64,000 nucleotides of DNA, from NCBI GenBank assembly GCA_946407895.1, contig CAMJQA010000001.1, forward strand, positions 62,001 through 126,000, read 5' to 3'. Below are positions 25,469-36,000 of the stretch, one piece after another. The notes under the pieces are model-generated. The model saw nothing but the letters and a program-made list of their open reading frames with translations. It had not been told where the DNA came from and did not search any database. The position numbers were made by a program, and so were the translations under genes. The DNA comes from an uncultured Prevotellaceae bacterium (GTDB lineage Bacteria; Bacteroidota; Bacteroidia; Bacteroidales; Bacteroidaceae). Every line of letters starts with the position of its first letter. Positions within the stretch are counted from its first letter, which is position 1.

Positions 25469-27331
25469 ATGGGAAATGAATCGGTAAAAAAAGACAGGAA
25501 GCAGATTGAGGAATACCTGCGCGGCATCGTGCTGAACCTGCCGGAAAAGCCTGGTTGCTACCAGTATTTCGACGAGGACGGCACGATTATCTACGTGGGG
25601 AAGGCCAAGAACCTAAAAAGGCGGGTATATTCCTATTTCTCAAAGGAGCACGACAATAGGAAAACAGCCATACTGGTAAGCAAAATCAGGGACATAAAAT
25701 ACATCGTCGTAAACACGGAGGAAGATGCGCTGCTACTGGAAAACAACCTCATAAAACAATGGAATCCGCGTTATAACATCCTGCTGAAGGACGGCAAGAC
25801 CTACCCCAGCATTATCGTAACGAACGAGTATCTGCCACGCATATTCCAAACGCGAAAAATCAATAAGAAGTACGGCACGTATTTCGGGCCTTACAGCCAC
25901 GTCCCCACCCTATACGCCCTGCTGGACTTGATAAAGAACCTCTATCCGCTACGCCGCTGCCACGAGAAGATTTCGGAGGAAAGCATTCGGGCAGGCAAGC
26001 ATAAACTGTGCCTGGAATACCACATCAAGAACTGTAAAGGGCCGTGCGTAGGGCGTCAGGGACACGAGGAGTACATGCAGTACATTGCCGAATCAATTGA
26101 GATTCTGAAGGGGAATACGGCTGCACTTGAGCGGAAAATGATGCAGGAAATGCAGGCCCTGGCAGCAGAAATGAGGTTTGAGGAAGCCGAGTTGATAAAG
26201 AAGAAATACCTGCTCCTGGAGAACTACAGAAGCCGCAGCGAGGTGGTAAGCAATACGCTCCACAACATAGACGTCTTTAACATAGAGGACAACGACAAGG
26301 TGGCATACATTAATTACCTGCACGTTACGAACGGGTGCATAAACCAAGCCTTTACGTTCGAGTATGCCAAACGCCTCGATGAATCGAAAGAAGACCTTCT
26401 GGTTTCAGGAATTGTTGAAATGCGCAGTCGCTATGGCAGTGAAAGTAAGGAAGTTATCGTACCGTTCCCCGTGGAACTTCCATTAGAAAACGTGGTGACA
26501 ACGATACCCCAAAAGGGTGACAAGAAGAAGCTGTTGGAACTGAGCAAGCTGAACGTCTTGCAGTACAAGAAGGACCGGCTGAACCAGAGCGACAAGCTGA
26601 ACCCGGAGCAGAAGAGTGTAAGGCTGATGAAGGAGCTGCAGGATGCGCTGGGAATGGACCGCCTGCCGATGCAGATTGAGTGCTTCGACAACAGCAATAT
26701 AAGCGGTACGGATGCCGTGGCAGGCTGCGTTGTTTTCAAGAAATGCAAGCCCAGCAAGGCCGACTACCGGCGGTACATCATCAAGACGGTAGAGGGCCCA
26801 GACGACTACGCAAGCATGCAGGAGGTAGTACGCCGCCGATACAGCAGGATGATGGAGGAAGAGACTCCCCTACCCGACCTGATTATCACGGACGGCGGAC
26901 GCGGCCAGATGGAGGTGGTAAGGCAGGTTGTGGAAGACGAGTTACACCTGGATATTCCCATAGCCGGCCTTGCAAAGGATGACAGGCACAGAACGCACGA
27001 ACTACTCTTCGGCTTCCCACCCCAGACAATAGGAATGAAGGCAGACAGCGCCCTGTTCCGCCTGCTCACGCAGATACAGGACGAGGTTCACAGATATGCC
27101 ATTAAGTTCCACCGCGAAAAGCGCAGCAAGCATCAGATTGCCAGTCAGTTAGACCAGATAAAGGGCATTGGCCCAAAGACGAAGGAACTGTTGCTGAAGA
27201 AGCTGCATAGCGTTAAGAGGATACAAGGCGCCGAGCTAGAGGAGCTGATGAATATTGTAGGCGAATCGAAGGCACAGATAATCTACAATTTCTTCAGAGA
27301 CAAGAAGGCAGAGGAGACTGTTGAGGAATAA
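25469..27331 (+). CDS. uvrC: Excinuclease ABC subunit C
   Basis: A 620-residue nucleotide excision repair nuclease that makes both incisions around a lesion marked by UvrAB. The GIY-YIG domain covers about residues 20-100 (PGCYQYFDEDGTIIYVGKAK), with the UVR helical pair near 205-240. The RNase H-like second nuclease contains IECFDNSNISGTDAVA and LIITDGGRGQMEV, and a helix-hairpin-helix DNA-binding end contains IKGIGPKTKELLLKKL. The start ATG is 80 bases after apt. Length and motifs are normal. Confidence 0.97.
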   Translation: MGNESVKKDRKQIEEYLRGIVLNLPEKPGCYQYFDEDGTIIYVGKAKNLKRRVYSYFSKEHDNRKTAILVSKIRDIKYIVVNTEEDALLLENNLIKQWNPRYNILLKDGKTYPSIIVTNEYLPRIFQTRKINKKYGTYFGPYSHVPTLYALLDLIKNLYPLRRCHEKISEESIRAGKHKLCLEYHIKNCKGPCVGRQGHEEYMQYIAESIEILKGNTAALERKMMQEMQALAAEMRFEEAELIKKKYLLLENYRSRSEVVSNTLHNIDVFNIEDNDKVAYINYLHVTNGCINQAFTFEYAKRLDESKEDLLVSGIVEMRSRYGSESKEVIVPFPVELPLENVVTTIPQKGDKKKLLELSKLNVLQYKKDRLNQSDKLNPEQKSVRLMKELQDALGMDRLPMQIECFDNSNISGTDAVAGCVVFKKCKPSKADYRRYIIKTVEGPDDYASMQEVVRRRYSRMMEEETPLPDLIITDGGRGQMEVVRQVVEDELHLDIPIAGLAKDDRHRTHELLFGFPPQTIGMKADSALFRLLTQIQDEVHRYAIKFHREKRSKHQIASQLDQIKGIGPKTKELLLKKLHSVKRIQGAELEELMNIVGESKAQIIYNFFRDKKAEETVEE

Positions 27332-27401
27332 GCAGAGGTACTCTGTTTGTAAAGAAAAAGTCAACACATTGCGAAGCCGGCGACCAGCGGGAAAAAACGG
27401 A

Positions 27402-27515
27402 AAGGCCGATGCGCATTTACGGAAAGGCCTTAGAAATTTTGCGCGAAGGCCTTTGCGCAAAAATCCAAAGGCCATTACGAATAGGAACGACCAAGGCCGG
27501 TCTATTTAAGGGGTC
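27402..27515. repeat. 22-bp-period array with AAGGCC core (uvrC-dtd gap)
   Basis: AAGGCC starts at 27402, 27424, 27446 and 27468, exactly 22 bases apart, and once more at 27493 after a 25-base step. The bases between cores differ among units, although GCGCA recurs. The rest of this 316-base gap holds a purine-rich stretch and the dtd promoter; no gene is seen. Confidence 0.85.
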
Positions 27516-27635
27516 AGAAGGTGTAAAGATTTTCTGCACAAGGCAGGAAGACAGGCAACCTCTCCCCTATCCGAAAAGAGAGAAGAATAAAACATTAAAT
27601 TGCGTTAAATACTTTTTTATATAAGGTAAAAACTC

Positions 27636-27643
27636 TATCTTTG
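27636..27643 (+). promoter_or_regulatory. Minus-7 box directly before dtd (possible leaderless mRNA)
   Basis: TATCTTTG ends four bases before the dtd ATG at 27648, so a start point at the usual distance would fall on or next to the ATG. The -33 region is T-rich (about 27613-27618). Confidence 0.6.
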
Positions 27644-27647
27644 CATA

Positions 27648-28100
27648 ATGAGAATTGTAATTCAGCGTGTTCGGCACGCATCAGTAAGCATAGGCGGAGA
27701 GGTTCACTCACGCATCGGAGCGGGCTTTCTCATCCTGCTGGGCATCTGCGAGGACGACACCAGCGAAGACGTTGACTGGCTGGTGCGCAAGGTACTGGCC
27801 CTCAGGGTTTTCGACGACGAGCAGGGCGTTATGAACCGTTCCATCATGGACGTCGGCGGCGAGGCACTGGTAGTCAGCCAGTTCACCCTCTTTGCCAGCT
27901 ACAAGAAGGGCAACCGCCCCAGTTGGCTCAGGGCAGCCAGGCACGAAGTCTCCGTACCCCTCTACGAGGAATTCTGCCGCAAAATGAGCGATGGAATGGG
28001 CCGAAATGTAGGTACGGGCGTATTCGGAGCCGATATGCAGGTGGAGCTGCTGAACGACGGGCCCGTGACAATCTGTATGGACACAAAGAACAAGGAATAA
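27648..28100 (+). CDS. dtd: D-aminoacyl-tRNA deacylase
   Basis: A 150-residue homodimeric enzyme that hydrolyses D-amino acids, and glycine, from mischarged tRNAs. It begins MRIVIQRVRHASVSIGGEV as in the family, contains the conserved SQFTLFA motif near residue 78 and ends with the second active-site strand NDGPVTICMDT (family GPVT motif). It is first of a tight set: the next gene starts 12 bases after its stop. Confidence 0.95.
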   Translation: MRIVIQRVRHASVSIGGEVHSRIGAGFLILLGICEDDTSEDVDWLVRKVLALRVFDDEQGVMNRSIMDVGGEALVVSQFTLFASYKKGNRPSWLRAARHEVSVPLYEEFCRKMSDGMGRNVGTGVFGADMQVELLNDGPVTICMDTKNKE

Positions 28101-28112
28101 GGCAATTAGGGC

Positions 28113-28433
28113 ATGACACTTAGAGAGGCACAAGAGCGCGTTGACGCCTGGATAAAAACGTATGGCGTTCGCTACTTCAGCGAGCTGACAAATATGGCTT
28201 GCCTGACAGAGGAAGTGGGCGAACTGGCTCGCATCATGGCACGCAGGTACGGAGATCAGTCCTTCAAGGAGGGCGAGAAGCAGGACCCAGCCGAGGAGAT
28301 GGCCGATGTGCTTTGGGTGCTCATCTGCCTGGCTAACCAGACAGGTGTTGACCTGACGGAAGCCCTTGAGAAGAGCTTCCAGAAGAAGACAAGCAGAGAC
28401 AAGGAACGACATAAGAATAACCCAAAATTATAA
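28113..28433 (+). CDS. MazG-like nucleotide pyrophosphohydrolase
   Basis: A 106-residue all-alpha NTP pyrophosphatase of the MazG-like superfamily, probably hydrolysing non-canonical or surplus NTPs to NMP and PPi. The metal-binding signature is visible as TEEVGELARIMAR and, 30 residues later, EEMADVLWVLICLAN (ExxE...ExxD). The last 25 residues are Lys-rich. It lies between dtd and deoC with very short gaps, so all three are probably one operon combining translation quality control and nucleotide housekeeping. Confidence 0.88.
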   Translation: MTLREAQERVDAWIKTYGVRYFSELTNMACLTEEVGELARIMARRYGDQSFKEGEKQDPAEEMADVLWVLICLANQTGVDLTEALEKSFQKKTSRDKERHKNNPKL

Positions 28434-28439
28434 AGAATA

Positions 28440-29333
28440 ATGGCAGAAGTTTTGAACAAGTATGAGCAGACCCTGAGTCTGTACAACACCAAGCTCGATG
28501 ATGCCCAGATTGCTGCAAAAGTGGCCCGAATCATCGAGCAGAAAGTGCCCGAGAACGACACGCCGGCGGTGAAGAAATTCCTGATGGGCAGCGTTGAGCT
28601 GACAACCCTGAAGACCACCGACAGCGAGGAGAGCGTACTTAGGTTTACCGAACGCATTAACGATTTCGACAACCAGTACCCCGACCTACCCCACCCCGCT
28701 ACCATCTGCGTATATCCCTGTTTCGCCAAGATAGTAAGCCAGAGCCTGGAGGTTGAGGGCGTTGAGGTGGCTTGCGTCAGCGGATCGTTCCCCTCGTCGC
28801 AGGCACTCATCGAGGTGAAGACGGTGGAGACGGCACTTGCCATCAAGGACGGCGCTACGGAGATTGACATCGTCATGAGCGTAGGTAAGTTCCTGAGCGG
28901 CGACTACGAAAGCGTATGCGATGAAATCGGCGAGCTGAAGGCCATCTGCGGCGACAAGAAGATGAAGGTCATCCTGGAGACAGGCCTGCTGGGCAGCGCC
29001 GAGAACATCAAGAAGGCCAGCATACTGGCAATGTACGCAGGAGCCGACTACATCAAGACGAGCACGGGCAAGGAGAAGCCTGCCGCCACACCCGAGGCCG
29101 CCTACGTCATGTGCCAGGCCATCAAGGAGTATTATGACAAGACGGGCATCCAGATTGGCTTCAAGCCGGCCGGCGGACTCAACACCGTTCATGATGCCCT
29201 CGTATATTATACTATTGTAAAGGAGGTGCTCGGCGAGAAGTGGCTCACCAACCAGTGGTTCCGTCTTGGCACCAGCCGGTTGGCCAATCTGTTGCTGAGC
29301 GAGGTGCTCGGCGAGGAGACAAAGTTCTTCTGA
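28440..29333 (+). CDS. deoC: Deoxyribose-phosphate aldolase
   Basis: A 297-residue class I aldolase splitting 2-deoxyribose-5-phosphate into glyceraldehyde-3-phosphate and acetaldehyde. It has VAFCVSGSF-like VACVSGSFPSSQ, EIDIVMSVGKFLSGD, KVILETGLLG and the Schiff-base region ADYIKTSTGKEKPAATPEAA, with a later Lys in IGFKPAGGL. It is longer than the short bacterial form because of an N-terminal extension of about 60 residues, common in Bacteroidetes. It starts six bases after the preceding gene. Confidence 0.95.
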   Translation: MAEVLNKYEQTLSLYNTKLDDAQIAAKVARIIEQKVPENDTPAVKKFLMGSVELTTLKTTDSEESVLRFTERINDFDNQYPDLPHPATICVYPCFAKIVSQSLEVEGVEVACVSGSFPSSQALIEVKTVETALAIKDGATEIDIVMSVGKFLSGDYESVCDEIGELKAICGDKKMKVILETGLLGSAENIKKASILAMYAGADYIKTSTGKEKPAATPEAAYVMCQAIKEYYDKTGIQIGFKPAGGLNTVHDALVYYTIVKEVLGEKWLTNQWFRLGTSRLANLLLSEVLGEETKFF

Positions 29334-29341
29334 TGCCTTGC

Positions 29342-29395
29342 GAGAATCCGATTTTCCCGCCCTCCGGCCGAGGCGGCGCGGAAAAAACGATTCTC
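29342..29395 (+). terminator. Imperfect hairpin after deoC
   Basis: GAGAATC (29342-29348) pairs with GATTCTC (29389-29395). Inside it TTTTCC/GGAAAA pairs, with a small CCTC/GAGG tip. There is no T-run after it, so it may be an mRNA 3' end or processing site rather than a classical terminator. Confidence 0.4.
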
Positions 29396-29484
29396 AGAGG
29401 CCAAGCAGAGGCTTTATCAGGCTGAGCAACAGTCTTTTAGTGAAGAAATTTATTGTATTACCAATTTATTAATCTGGAAAGAAG

Positions 29485-30309
29485 ATGAGAAAATTTGGAT
29501 TTCTGACGGCAATTATGACCGTTCTCCTGCTTGCTTCATCGTGTGCAAGCAAAAAATCATTTCAGTTGAGTGAAGCTGGCCGTTGGGCAGCCATCACAAG
29601 TCGCGACAGCCTGGCTGAGCTACTCAGCGGCGTTCGCGGACAGAACGCCACGCTGAGCGAAGACGTCGAACGGCTGATGAGCAGCGTGAAGAACTATCAG
29701 TCGCTGCTGGCCAACAACCAGAACGAGAACCAGAAGCTGAGCAGTTCGCTGGCCGAAAAGATGAACCAGCTCTCCGACCGCGAGAAGACCATCGCCGAGC
29801 TGCAGCGCATGATCAACGAACAGAACCGTCGCGTACAGTCATTGCTCAGCAATGTGAAGGATGCCCTGCTGGGCTTCAGCAGCGACGAGCTTACCGTCCG
29901 CGAGGAAGGCGGCAAGGTCTATGTGGCTATGAGCGACAAGCTGCTCTTCGAGTCGGGCAAGGCCATCGTAAACGCACAGGGCAAGAATGCGCTGGGCAAG
30001 CTGGCTCAGGTGCTGAACAAGCAGACCGACATCGACGTCTATATCGAGGGACACACGGACAACGTGCCCATCAAGACGGCTGTGTTCCAAGACAACTGGG
30101 ACCTGAGCGTAATCCGTGCCACCAGCGTTGTGCGCATCCTCACCGAGACCTACGGCGTGCAGCCCCTGCAGATACAGCCCTGCGGCCGCGGCGAGTTCAA
30201 GCCTGTGGATAGCAACGAGACGGCTGAGGGCCGCGCCCGCAACCGCCGCACGGAGATTATCATGGCTCCGAAGCTCGACAAGCTCTTCGAGATGCTGAAG
30301 AATAACTAA
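29485..30309 (+). CDS. OmpA-family lipoprotein with coiled coil
   Basis: A 274-residue lipoprotein: the signal ends at the lipobox ASSC, a Gln/Asn/Leu-rich coiled coil spans about residues 45-125, and a C-terminal OmpA-like peptidoglycan-binding domain contains LFESGKAIVNAQGKNALGKL, IYIEGHTDN-like DVYIEGHTDNVP and the Arg-rich RARNRRTEI. It should tie the outer membrane to the cell wall. The next gene begins 35 bases downstream. There is no beta-barrel, so it is the lipoprotein rather than the porin type. Confidence 0.92.
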   Translation: MRKFGFLTAIMTVLLLASSCASKKSFQLSEAGRWAAITSRDSLAELLSGVRGQNATLSEDVERLMSSVKNYQSLLANNQNENQKLSSSLAEKMNQLSDREKTIAELQRMINEQNRRVQSLLSNVKDALLGFSSDELTVREEGGKVYVAMSDKLLFESGKAIVNAQGKNALGKLAQVLNKQTDIDVYIEGHTDNVPIKTAVFQDNWDLSVIRATSVVRILTETYGVQPLQIQPCGRGEFKPVDSNETAEGRARNRRTEIIMAPKLDKLFEMLKNN

Positions 30310-30344
30310 AGAATACTACGGCTAATTCCTAAGAAGAAAGACTT

Positions 30345-31370
30345 ATGAAAGCCCACAACCTCGTCATTGCCTGTCTGCTCCTGAGTAGCCAGGCAATGCT
30401 GGCTCAGTGGCAGGAGCGTCCCCTACCCCGCCCCTATAGCAAGCAGGAACTGGTTGATGGTTTCTATGCCCAGTACGTTGATAGTCAAGCTACTGTAGGC
30501 ATAGACAACATGGAACCACTACACTTTGCTACGGGAAAGGGCTTCCACAAGCCTTACGGAGACAGCTACTACCTCTGCCCTACAGAGGCTATGCACCAGG
30601 CCGGCAAGTTGCAGTTGCCGCCCTCCGAGTTCGTTATATACCAACCAAACGCAGCCGGAGAACATTGGGAATTATGCTGGCTTGGCGCATTGCAAAACGC
30701 TGATTCCAAGGAGAATAGCGCACTCCGGCGAACGTTGCAGAAAAGATATGGCAGCATCACCCTGCCTGGCGATACGGTGCTGGTGCCCGCCCGCTGGTTT
30801 ACGGGCGAACTGCGCTATCTGAAAAACCCGTTTGTTTATGGCAACGAGGTCGTCTCCAAATGGCTGAAGACAGATTCGGTGGCAGAAGGAGTCGTCCTGG
30901 AGCGCCAGGAAAACCGCAGGTATGACTACTGGGCAAAAACCAGCCTCAGTAGCGACATCTGGCCTATTGTGAACTGGCAAAAAGGCGGCAGGATACTTGC
31001 CAACCTCGACGGAGAGTACGACAAGGAACAGGAAAAGTTCGATACCGAACGCGAACTGATACTCTACGCCAGGGATATCAACCGCAGCATCAATCTGGAA
31101 CTGCTGGAATATGAGTTTAGCTTCCAGAAGGAATACGCCGTTATGCTGCGACTTGACGACGCCGGGCGGACAGGCCTTACCCCCTTGTTACCCAAGGAGT
31201 TAACGATAGAAGACCGCCTGCTGCTCACCACTCTAGCCACAGCCGTCGAGGCTCAGCCGGCATACACCTTCATGGGCTATCTGTCGGCTCGCGGCTGTTT
31301 CAACGCCATTTACCTGAAGGCCCGCTTCGCCAAGGGAAGGTGGTTCTTCCACGACTATAGGTTTGAATAG
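30345..31370 (+). CDS. Secreted protein of unknown function
   Basis: A 341-residue protein with a clear signal peptide (MKAHNLVIACLLLSSQAMLAQ) and no later membrane segment. I recognise no domain. Visible traits are a Trp/Tyr-rich central part (WELCWLGALQ, ARWFTGELRYLKNPFVYG, YWAKTSLSSDIWPIVNW) and a mixed alpha/beta C-terminal half ending GRWFFHDYRFE. It lacks the C-terminal secretion tail seen in other secreted proteins of the window. It follows the OmpA-like gene after 35 bases and is probably co-transcribed with it. Confidence 0.7.
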   Translation: MKAHNLVIACLLLSSQAMLAQWQERPLPRPYSKQELVDGFYAQYVDSQATVGIDNMEPLHFATGKGFHKPYGDSYYLCPTEAMHQAGKLQLPPSEFVIYQPNAAGEHWELCWLGALQNADSKENSALRRTLQKRYGSITLPGDTVLVPARWFTGELRYLKNPFVYGNEVVSKWLKTDSVAEGVVLERQENRRYDYWAKTSLSSDIWPIVNWQKGGRILANLDGEYDKEQEKFDTERELILYARDINRSINLELLEYEFSFQKEYAVMLRLDDAGRTGLTPLLPKELTIEDRLLLTTLATAVEAQPAYTFMGYLSARGCFNAIYLKARFAKGRWFFHDYRFE

Positions 31371-31419
31371 GGAAAATGTAAATTAACCGACGCCCGGAAT
31401 GCAAATAATACACCCACAC

Positions 31420-31500
31420 AAGGCCTTCCGTTTTATGCGGATAGGCCTTTGTTTTATTGTGTAAAGGCCTTTGCGCAAGATTTTGAAAGCCTGTGCCCCA
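31420..31500. repeat. 22-bp-period array with AAGGCC core (second copy type)
   Basis: AAGGCC, TAGGCC, AAGGCC and AAAGCC start at 31420, 31442, 31464 and 31486, exactly 22 bases apart. The third unit continues TTTGCGCAA like a unit of the array at 27.4 kb, so these two arrays share a consensus. Confidence 0.88.
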
Positions 31501-31600
31501 ATTTGTATATATACATATCGATATTCATATATACAGCTGAAAATCAGGACGAAACAGGAGAAAGTGCCCTTTCGCGGCATATACAAGTGTGCGTACCCTC

Positions 31601-31631
31601 TTGCAAGGCGAAAAAAAATGATGTAACTTTG
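31601..31631 (+). promoter_or_regulatory. Promoter of the TPR regulator-serpin operon
   Basis: TTG at 31601-31603, 20 bases, TAACTTTG at 31624-31631, followed by the ATG at 31663. It fits the Bacteroidetes pattern closely. Confidence 0.75.
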
Positions 31632-31662
31632 CCCCCGCAAACGTTCCAAAAACTATATCGGA

Positions 31663-33072
31663 ATGAAAAAGATTATGTTCTTAACCCTCCTCCTCGGCCT
31701 GTTTCCCATCCTTGGCACGGGGTGCCACTCGGTGATTTCCGAGAAGCCTGCGGCCCAGGCCATGCGCCTGCTTCGCCAGGGAGAAGACTGCATGCAGCAC
31801 GAACAGGAGGACAGCGCGCTCCAACTATGGCTCCAGGCAGCCGACATGGATGGGGTAGGGGCGGAGGTGCAGTACGAGCTGAACAGCCGCCTGGCCCGTT
31901 TCTACGAGCAGAAAAACATGTTCCTGCTTCAGGCCGAACGCCTGCAGAAGATGCTCGAGGCGGCTCAGCAGACCCAGGAGGTGCAGAAGATAGCCCATAC
32001 CTATTATAACATAGGCGTGGCGGAGTTCACTCAGGCCAATTATGGTAGGGCCGCCAGCAGCCTGCAGCGGGCCTACGCGATGGCCGATGCCGACTCGTCT
32101 CTCTTCAGGGCACAATGCCAGCTGATGCTGGGGCAAGTGTATCTGCAAACCGAGGATACCGATGCCATGAGCACAGCCCTGGCCCGTGCCGTCAGCGAGC
32201 ATGACAGCATTTGCCACGACGAGCTCTTCCATCTGACCCAGGCCTATCAACTCTACTATGAACAAGACTACGACAAGCTGGAGCAGCACATTGCCGACTG
32301 GCTGAGGAGCGACGGCAGCTATACGCGTATTGAGCTGCTGCGCCTGCTGGCCGATGTGCACGAGGGGCAGGGACAAATGGCTCTGGCACTCGAGGAGACA
32401 CGGCGCTTGGCTGCCCTCACCGATTCCGTCAGAGCGCAGGAAGCCTCGGCCGCTACGGCCCGAATCCATCGCCTACAGCACGACCATCAGATGACACAGG
32501 CCGCCCAGCAGCGACAAGTTCTGCGCTCGCAGATGAACAGCCGTCTGCTGGGGCTTGTTCTGATTCTCGTCATCATCGTTCTGCTGAGTGCCTATGCCGT
32601 AGCGGCTTTGCGGCGGCGTGCCCGGCAAGCCCAGGAGGCAGAGCAGGAGGCACGACGACTGGCAGACGAAGCCGTAAGGAACGAAGCTGAAGTGAGGGAG
32701 ATGAACGAGGACCTTCAGCGCCGCTATCACGAGCATCTCTATGCCATTCTGCTGCCCATCCTTAATACCAAGCGCAACAAGGCCGGGCATATCGACCTGA
32801 ACGAAGAGGCCTGGCAACTCATCGAGGAGAATACGAATATGGTGCTGCCCGACTTTGCGGCCAAGCTGCGCCGTGCCTATCCGGCTATGAGCAGCGAGGA
32901 TGTGCGCTTCTGCTGCCTGGTGATGATGAAGGTGCCCAATCCTGTCATTGCCAATATCTTCTCCATCTCGCCCACCAGCGTTTCAATGCGTAAGCAGCGC
33001 ATGAAGAAAAAGATGGACGAGCAAGTAGCTACAGAAACCCTTGAAGCATGTTTAAAGAAATATACGATATGA
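31663..33072 (+). CDS. TPR membrane protein with C-terminal helix-turn-helix (putative regulator)
   Basis: A 469-residue protein. The N-terminus is a lipoprotein-like signal (LGTGC at residue 21), so the first part should be outside the cytoplasm. Residues about 30-280 form tetratricopeptide-like helix pairs, a membrane helix follows (LLGLVLILVIIVLLSAYAVA, near 295-315), then a charged coiled coil. A cytoplasmic end has MSSEDVRFCCLVMMKVPNPV and IFSISPTSVSMRKQRMKKKM, resembling a LuxR-type HTH. This layout is a Bacteroidetes class of one-protein sensors. Its TGA overlaps the next ATG (ATGA), placing it in the serpin operon. The ligand is unknown. Confidence 0.75.
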   Translation: MKKIMFLTLLLGLFPILGTGCHSVISEKPAAQAMRLLRQGEDCMQHEQEDSALQLWLQAADMDGVGAEVQYELNSRLARFYEQKNMFLLQAERLQKMLEAAQQTQEVQKIAHTYYNIGVAEFTQANYGRAASSLQRAYAMADADSSLFRAQCQLMLGQVYLQTEDTDAMSTALARAVSEHDSICHDELFHLTQAYQLYYEQDYDKLEQHIADWLRSDGSYTRIELLRLLADVHEGQGQMALALEETRRLAALTDSVRAQEASAATARIHRLQHDHQMTQAAQQRQVLRSQMNSRLLGLVLILVIIVLLSAYAVAALRRRARQAQEAEQEARRLADEAVRNEAEVREMNEDLQRRYHEHLYAILLPILNTKRNKAGHIDLNEEAWQLIEENTNMVLPDFAAKLRRAYPAMSSEDVRFCCLVMMKVPNPVIANIFSISPTSVSMRKQRMKKKMDEQVATETLEACLKKYTI

Positions 33073-36000
33073 GAAAGTGCATCATACTACTTGCCTTAAT
33101 GGCATCGGCCCTTTGCATGCAGGCCCAGCAGGTCTGGAGGGAGGGCACGTCGTGGGAAGTACACTACGACGACGCTTCCGTGGAGACCTTCACCCTGCAG
33201 GGCACCACTGAGATACAGAACGCCATGTACCTGAACCTCATGCGGAGCGACAAGTCGCTCGTCGGCTATATCCGTGCCGAGAGGGGCGACTCGCTCGTCT
33301 ATGCCCGAGGCATCAAAGGCAACCAGGTGCTGGACGAGGCTCTGCTCTATGACTTCCGCAAGAGCTTCGAGTACGGCGACGAGTTCCGCTACGCCTCCTC
33401 GAGCCAGGTGACAAGTGTAAAGCTATCGCGCCAGACAGCCCGCATCGTTTATTACCGCAACATCCTGAACGAGGGCGAGGAGCTGCCTGCCTGGGACAAT
33501 GTGGTCTATAAGGTAGGTTTCCTGGGCAATCCCATGGGCCTCTACTACCAGTCGGGTAGCGAGTTCTTCCCCGGCATCAACTATGCACAGCGCGTAAAAC
33601 CTTCCAATACGAATGTCAGCCATATCGTCTTCCGGCCCGGAGGCGGAAAGGCGTGCAAGATATGTACGGTAAAATACGAGGATAAAGAACCGGCTGACGA
33701 AATGTCGGATTTTGCTTTCCGCCTCTATGACACGATGATAAAGAGAAGTGCTGACCCCAATGTGGTAATGTCGCCCCTTAGTGCACAGATGGCTCTGTCA
33801 ATGCTGATGAATGGTACATCGGGCAATACCCTGGAGCAGATACGTGAGGCAATGGGCATTGGCAATTATACAGATGAGCAAGTGAACAGCTATAATATGC
33901 AGCTTGTGGAATCTATGCTGGCTCTGCAAGAAGAAGAATACGTCAATTTGGAACTCATAAACGGATTGTGGACACAACGGGGCTACCCATTCCTGGAGAC
34001 GTTCTATCAAGATATCCGGAATTATTATGAGGCAGAACCCGAGAATGTGGATTTCAGTACTCAAGAAACAGTCAATCAGATAAATGCATGGGCGAAGGAG
34101 AAGTCTCATGGACTGATAGAGAAGATTATGGACAAACCCAGCTACGCCATGACTTTTATGATTGCCAACTCGCTTTACTTCAAAGGGAAGTGGCCAAAGT
34201 ACTTCGACCAGAAAGATACATATAAGGGAATCTTCCGCAACCGGGACGGCAGTACAACCGAGGTGGACATGCTTTCTGGCCTGGGAATGATGCCGGCAAT
34301 GGAAACGGACGACTACTTGGCCGTGGAGCTGGAGTATGGTAATAAAGAGACCCAGCCGGGAAAGCATAATTTCGGTATGCTTGTCTTTTTGCCCAAGGGA
34401 GACAAGGAACGGCCGGCTCTGACCCGCGACCGGTTCCTCCAGGCTCTTGACGGGCTGCAATTTCATAAAATCAACCTTCGCATTCCGCGCTTTAAGGTGG
34501 ATATGAAGAGCGACTTGGACTCCGTCTTTACTGATATGGGTATGAAAGATATGTTCGACCGCAACCGAGCCGACCTGACTCGCATGACGGAGGAGAAACC
34601 TTGCTACGTGGGCTCATCGCAACAATTTGTCTCGTACAGCATAGACGAGAACGGTACAGAGGCTGCCGGCATAACGGTAATTAACGGTACGGGCTTTGGG
34701 GAATCTCCATGGCGTATAACAGTGGACAGGGACTTCCAGTTCGTACTTTATGACAAAGTACATCGCGTGCCGCTCTTTATCGGCGAGGTGAACAATATGG
34801 CGGAGGCTATGAACACCAAGCCTATGGATAATGGGTCGATAGAAGGCTTTTTCTGCAACTTTGATAAGGAACGCAAAGAGGCAACTATTGTTTCGAGTGG
34901 CTACGGGCGGAGCTATACGGGTGACATCGTTATTCCCTCTGCCATTCACTATGAAGATGAGGAATACATAGTTACGGAGATTGGGAAAAGGGCATTTTAT
35001 GAGAGTTACATTAAGTCAGTTACTTTTCCTCCCACATTGAGGAAAATAAATGAAGGAGCCTTTTTTCTGTGCTTCCAACTGGATTCGATAGCAATTCCTG
35101 AGGGCGTGGAGATAGAGGGAGAAGCTATCTTCTCTTATTGTCCCAATCTGAGGAAAGTGGTATTGCCGAGCAATATAACCCGCATACCCTGGGGATGCTT
35201 TAACGGATGTGCTCGTTTGGAACAGGTCAATATTCCCCAATCTGTAACAAAAATAGAGGAGCTGGCATTCCAAGAATGCAAGAGCTTGGAGTCTGTCATC
35301 CTGCCGCCTGCGTTGAGTGATATTGGGAAAAACGCCTTTTTCAATTGTGAAAAGCTGAACCATATCTCTATTCCCGATGCTGTTACCCATATCGGAAGCT
35401 TTGCCTTCATGGGCTGTAACAGTCTGGAATGGGCGGAATTCAGCAGCCTGGAGTCTTTGTTTGGAATAACGTATGACAATAGGGGGTCAAGTCCTCTGTA
35501 TCATGCCCGCCACTTAATTATCGGTGGAGAGGAAATCTCCGACCTGGTCATACCCATGTCTGTCAGACATATTAATGAATCTATATTCGAACATCATCAG
35601 GGCCTGCGGTCTGTAACCATTCCCGCTTCCATAGATAGTATAGGTGCCAATGCCTTCAGTAATTGCACTAACCTTCAATCGGTAAGATTCCAGCATTCAG
35701 CTGCTGTGATTGAAGCGAATGCATTTCGGGGATGCCATAGTTTGAAAGAGCTCGATTTGTCGGATAAGGTGGTTAGCATCGGCACATACGCTTTTGAAAA
35801 GTGCGACAGTCTGGAATATGTAGCCATTCCGGCCTCTGTCCGCACGATAGGCGCCTATGCTTTTTCACAATGTAGGAGTCTGAAGTATGCAGACTTTCAG
35901 AGCATCGAGTCTTTATGCGGAATGGAATTTGACGGTCCCTATTGTAATCCTATGCGTTTTACAAACAGCCTGATTGTGCAAGGTGAAGAAGTGGAGCATT

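Noticed and set aside
31449-32009. A plus-strand open frame of 186 codons overlapping the start of the TPR regulator
   Set aside because: It runs through the 22-bp array and promoter and then in a different frame of the well-supported regulator gene.
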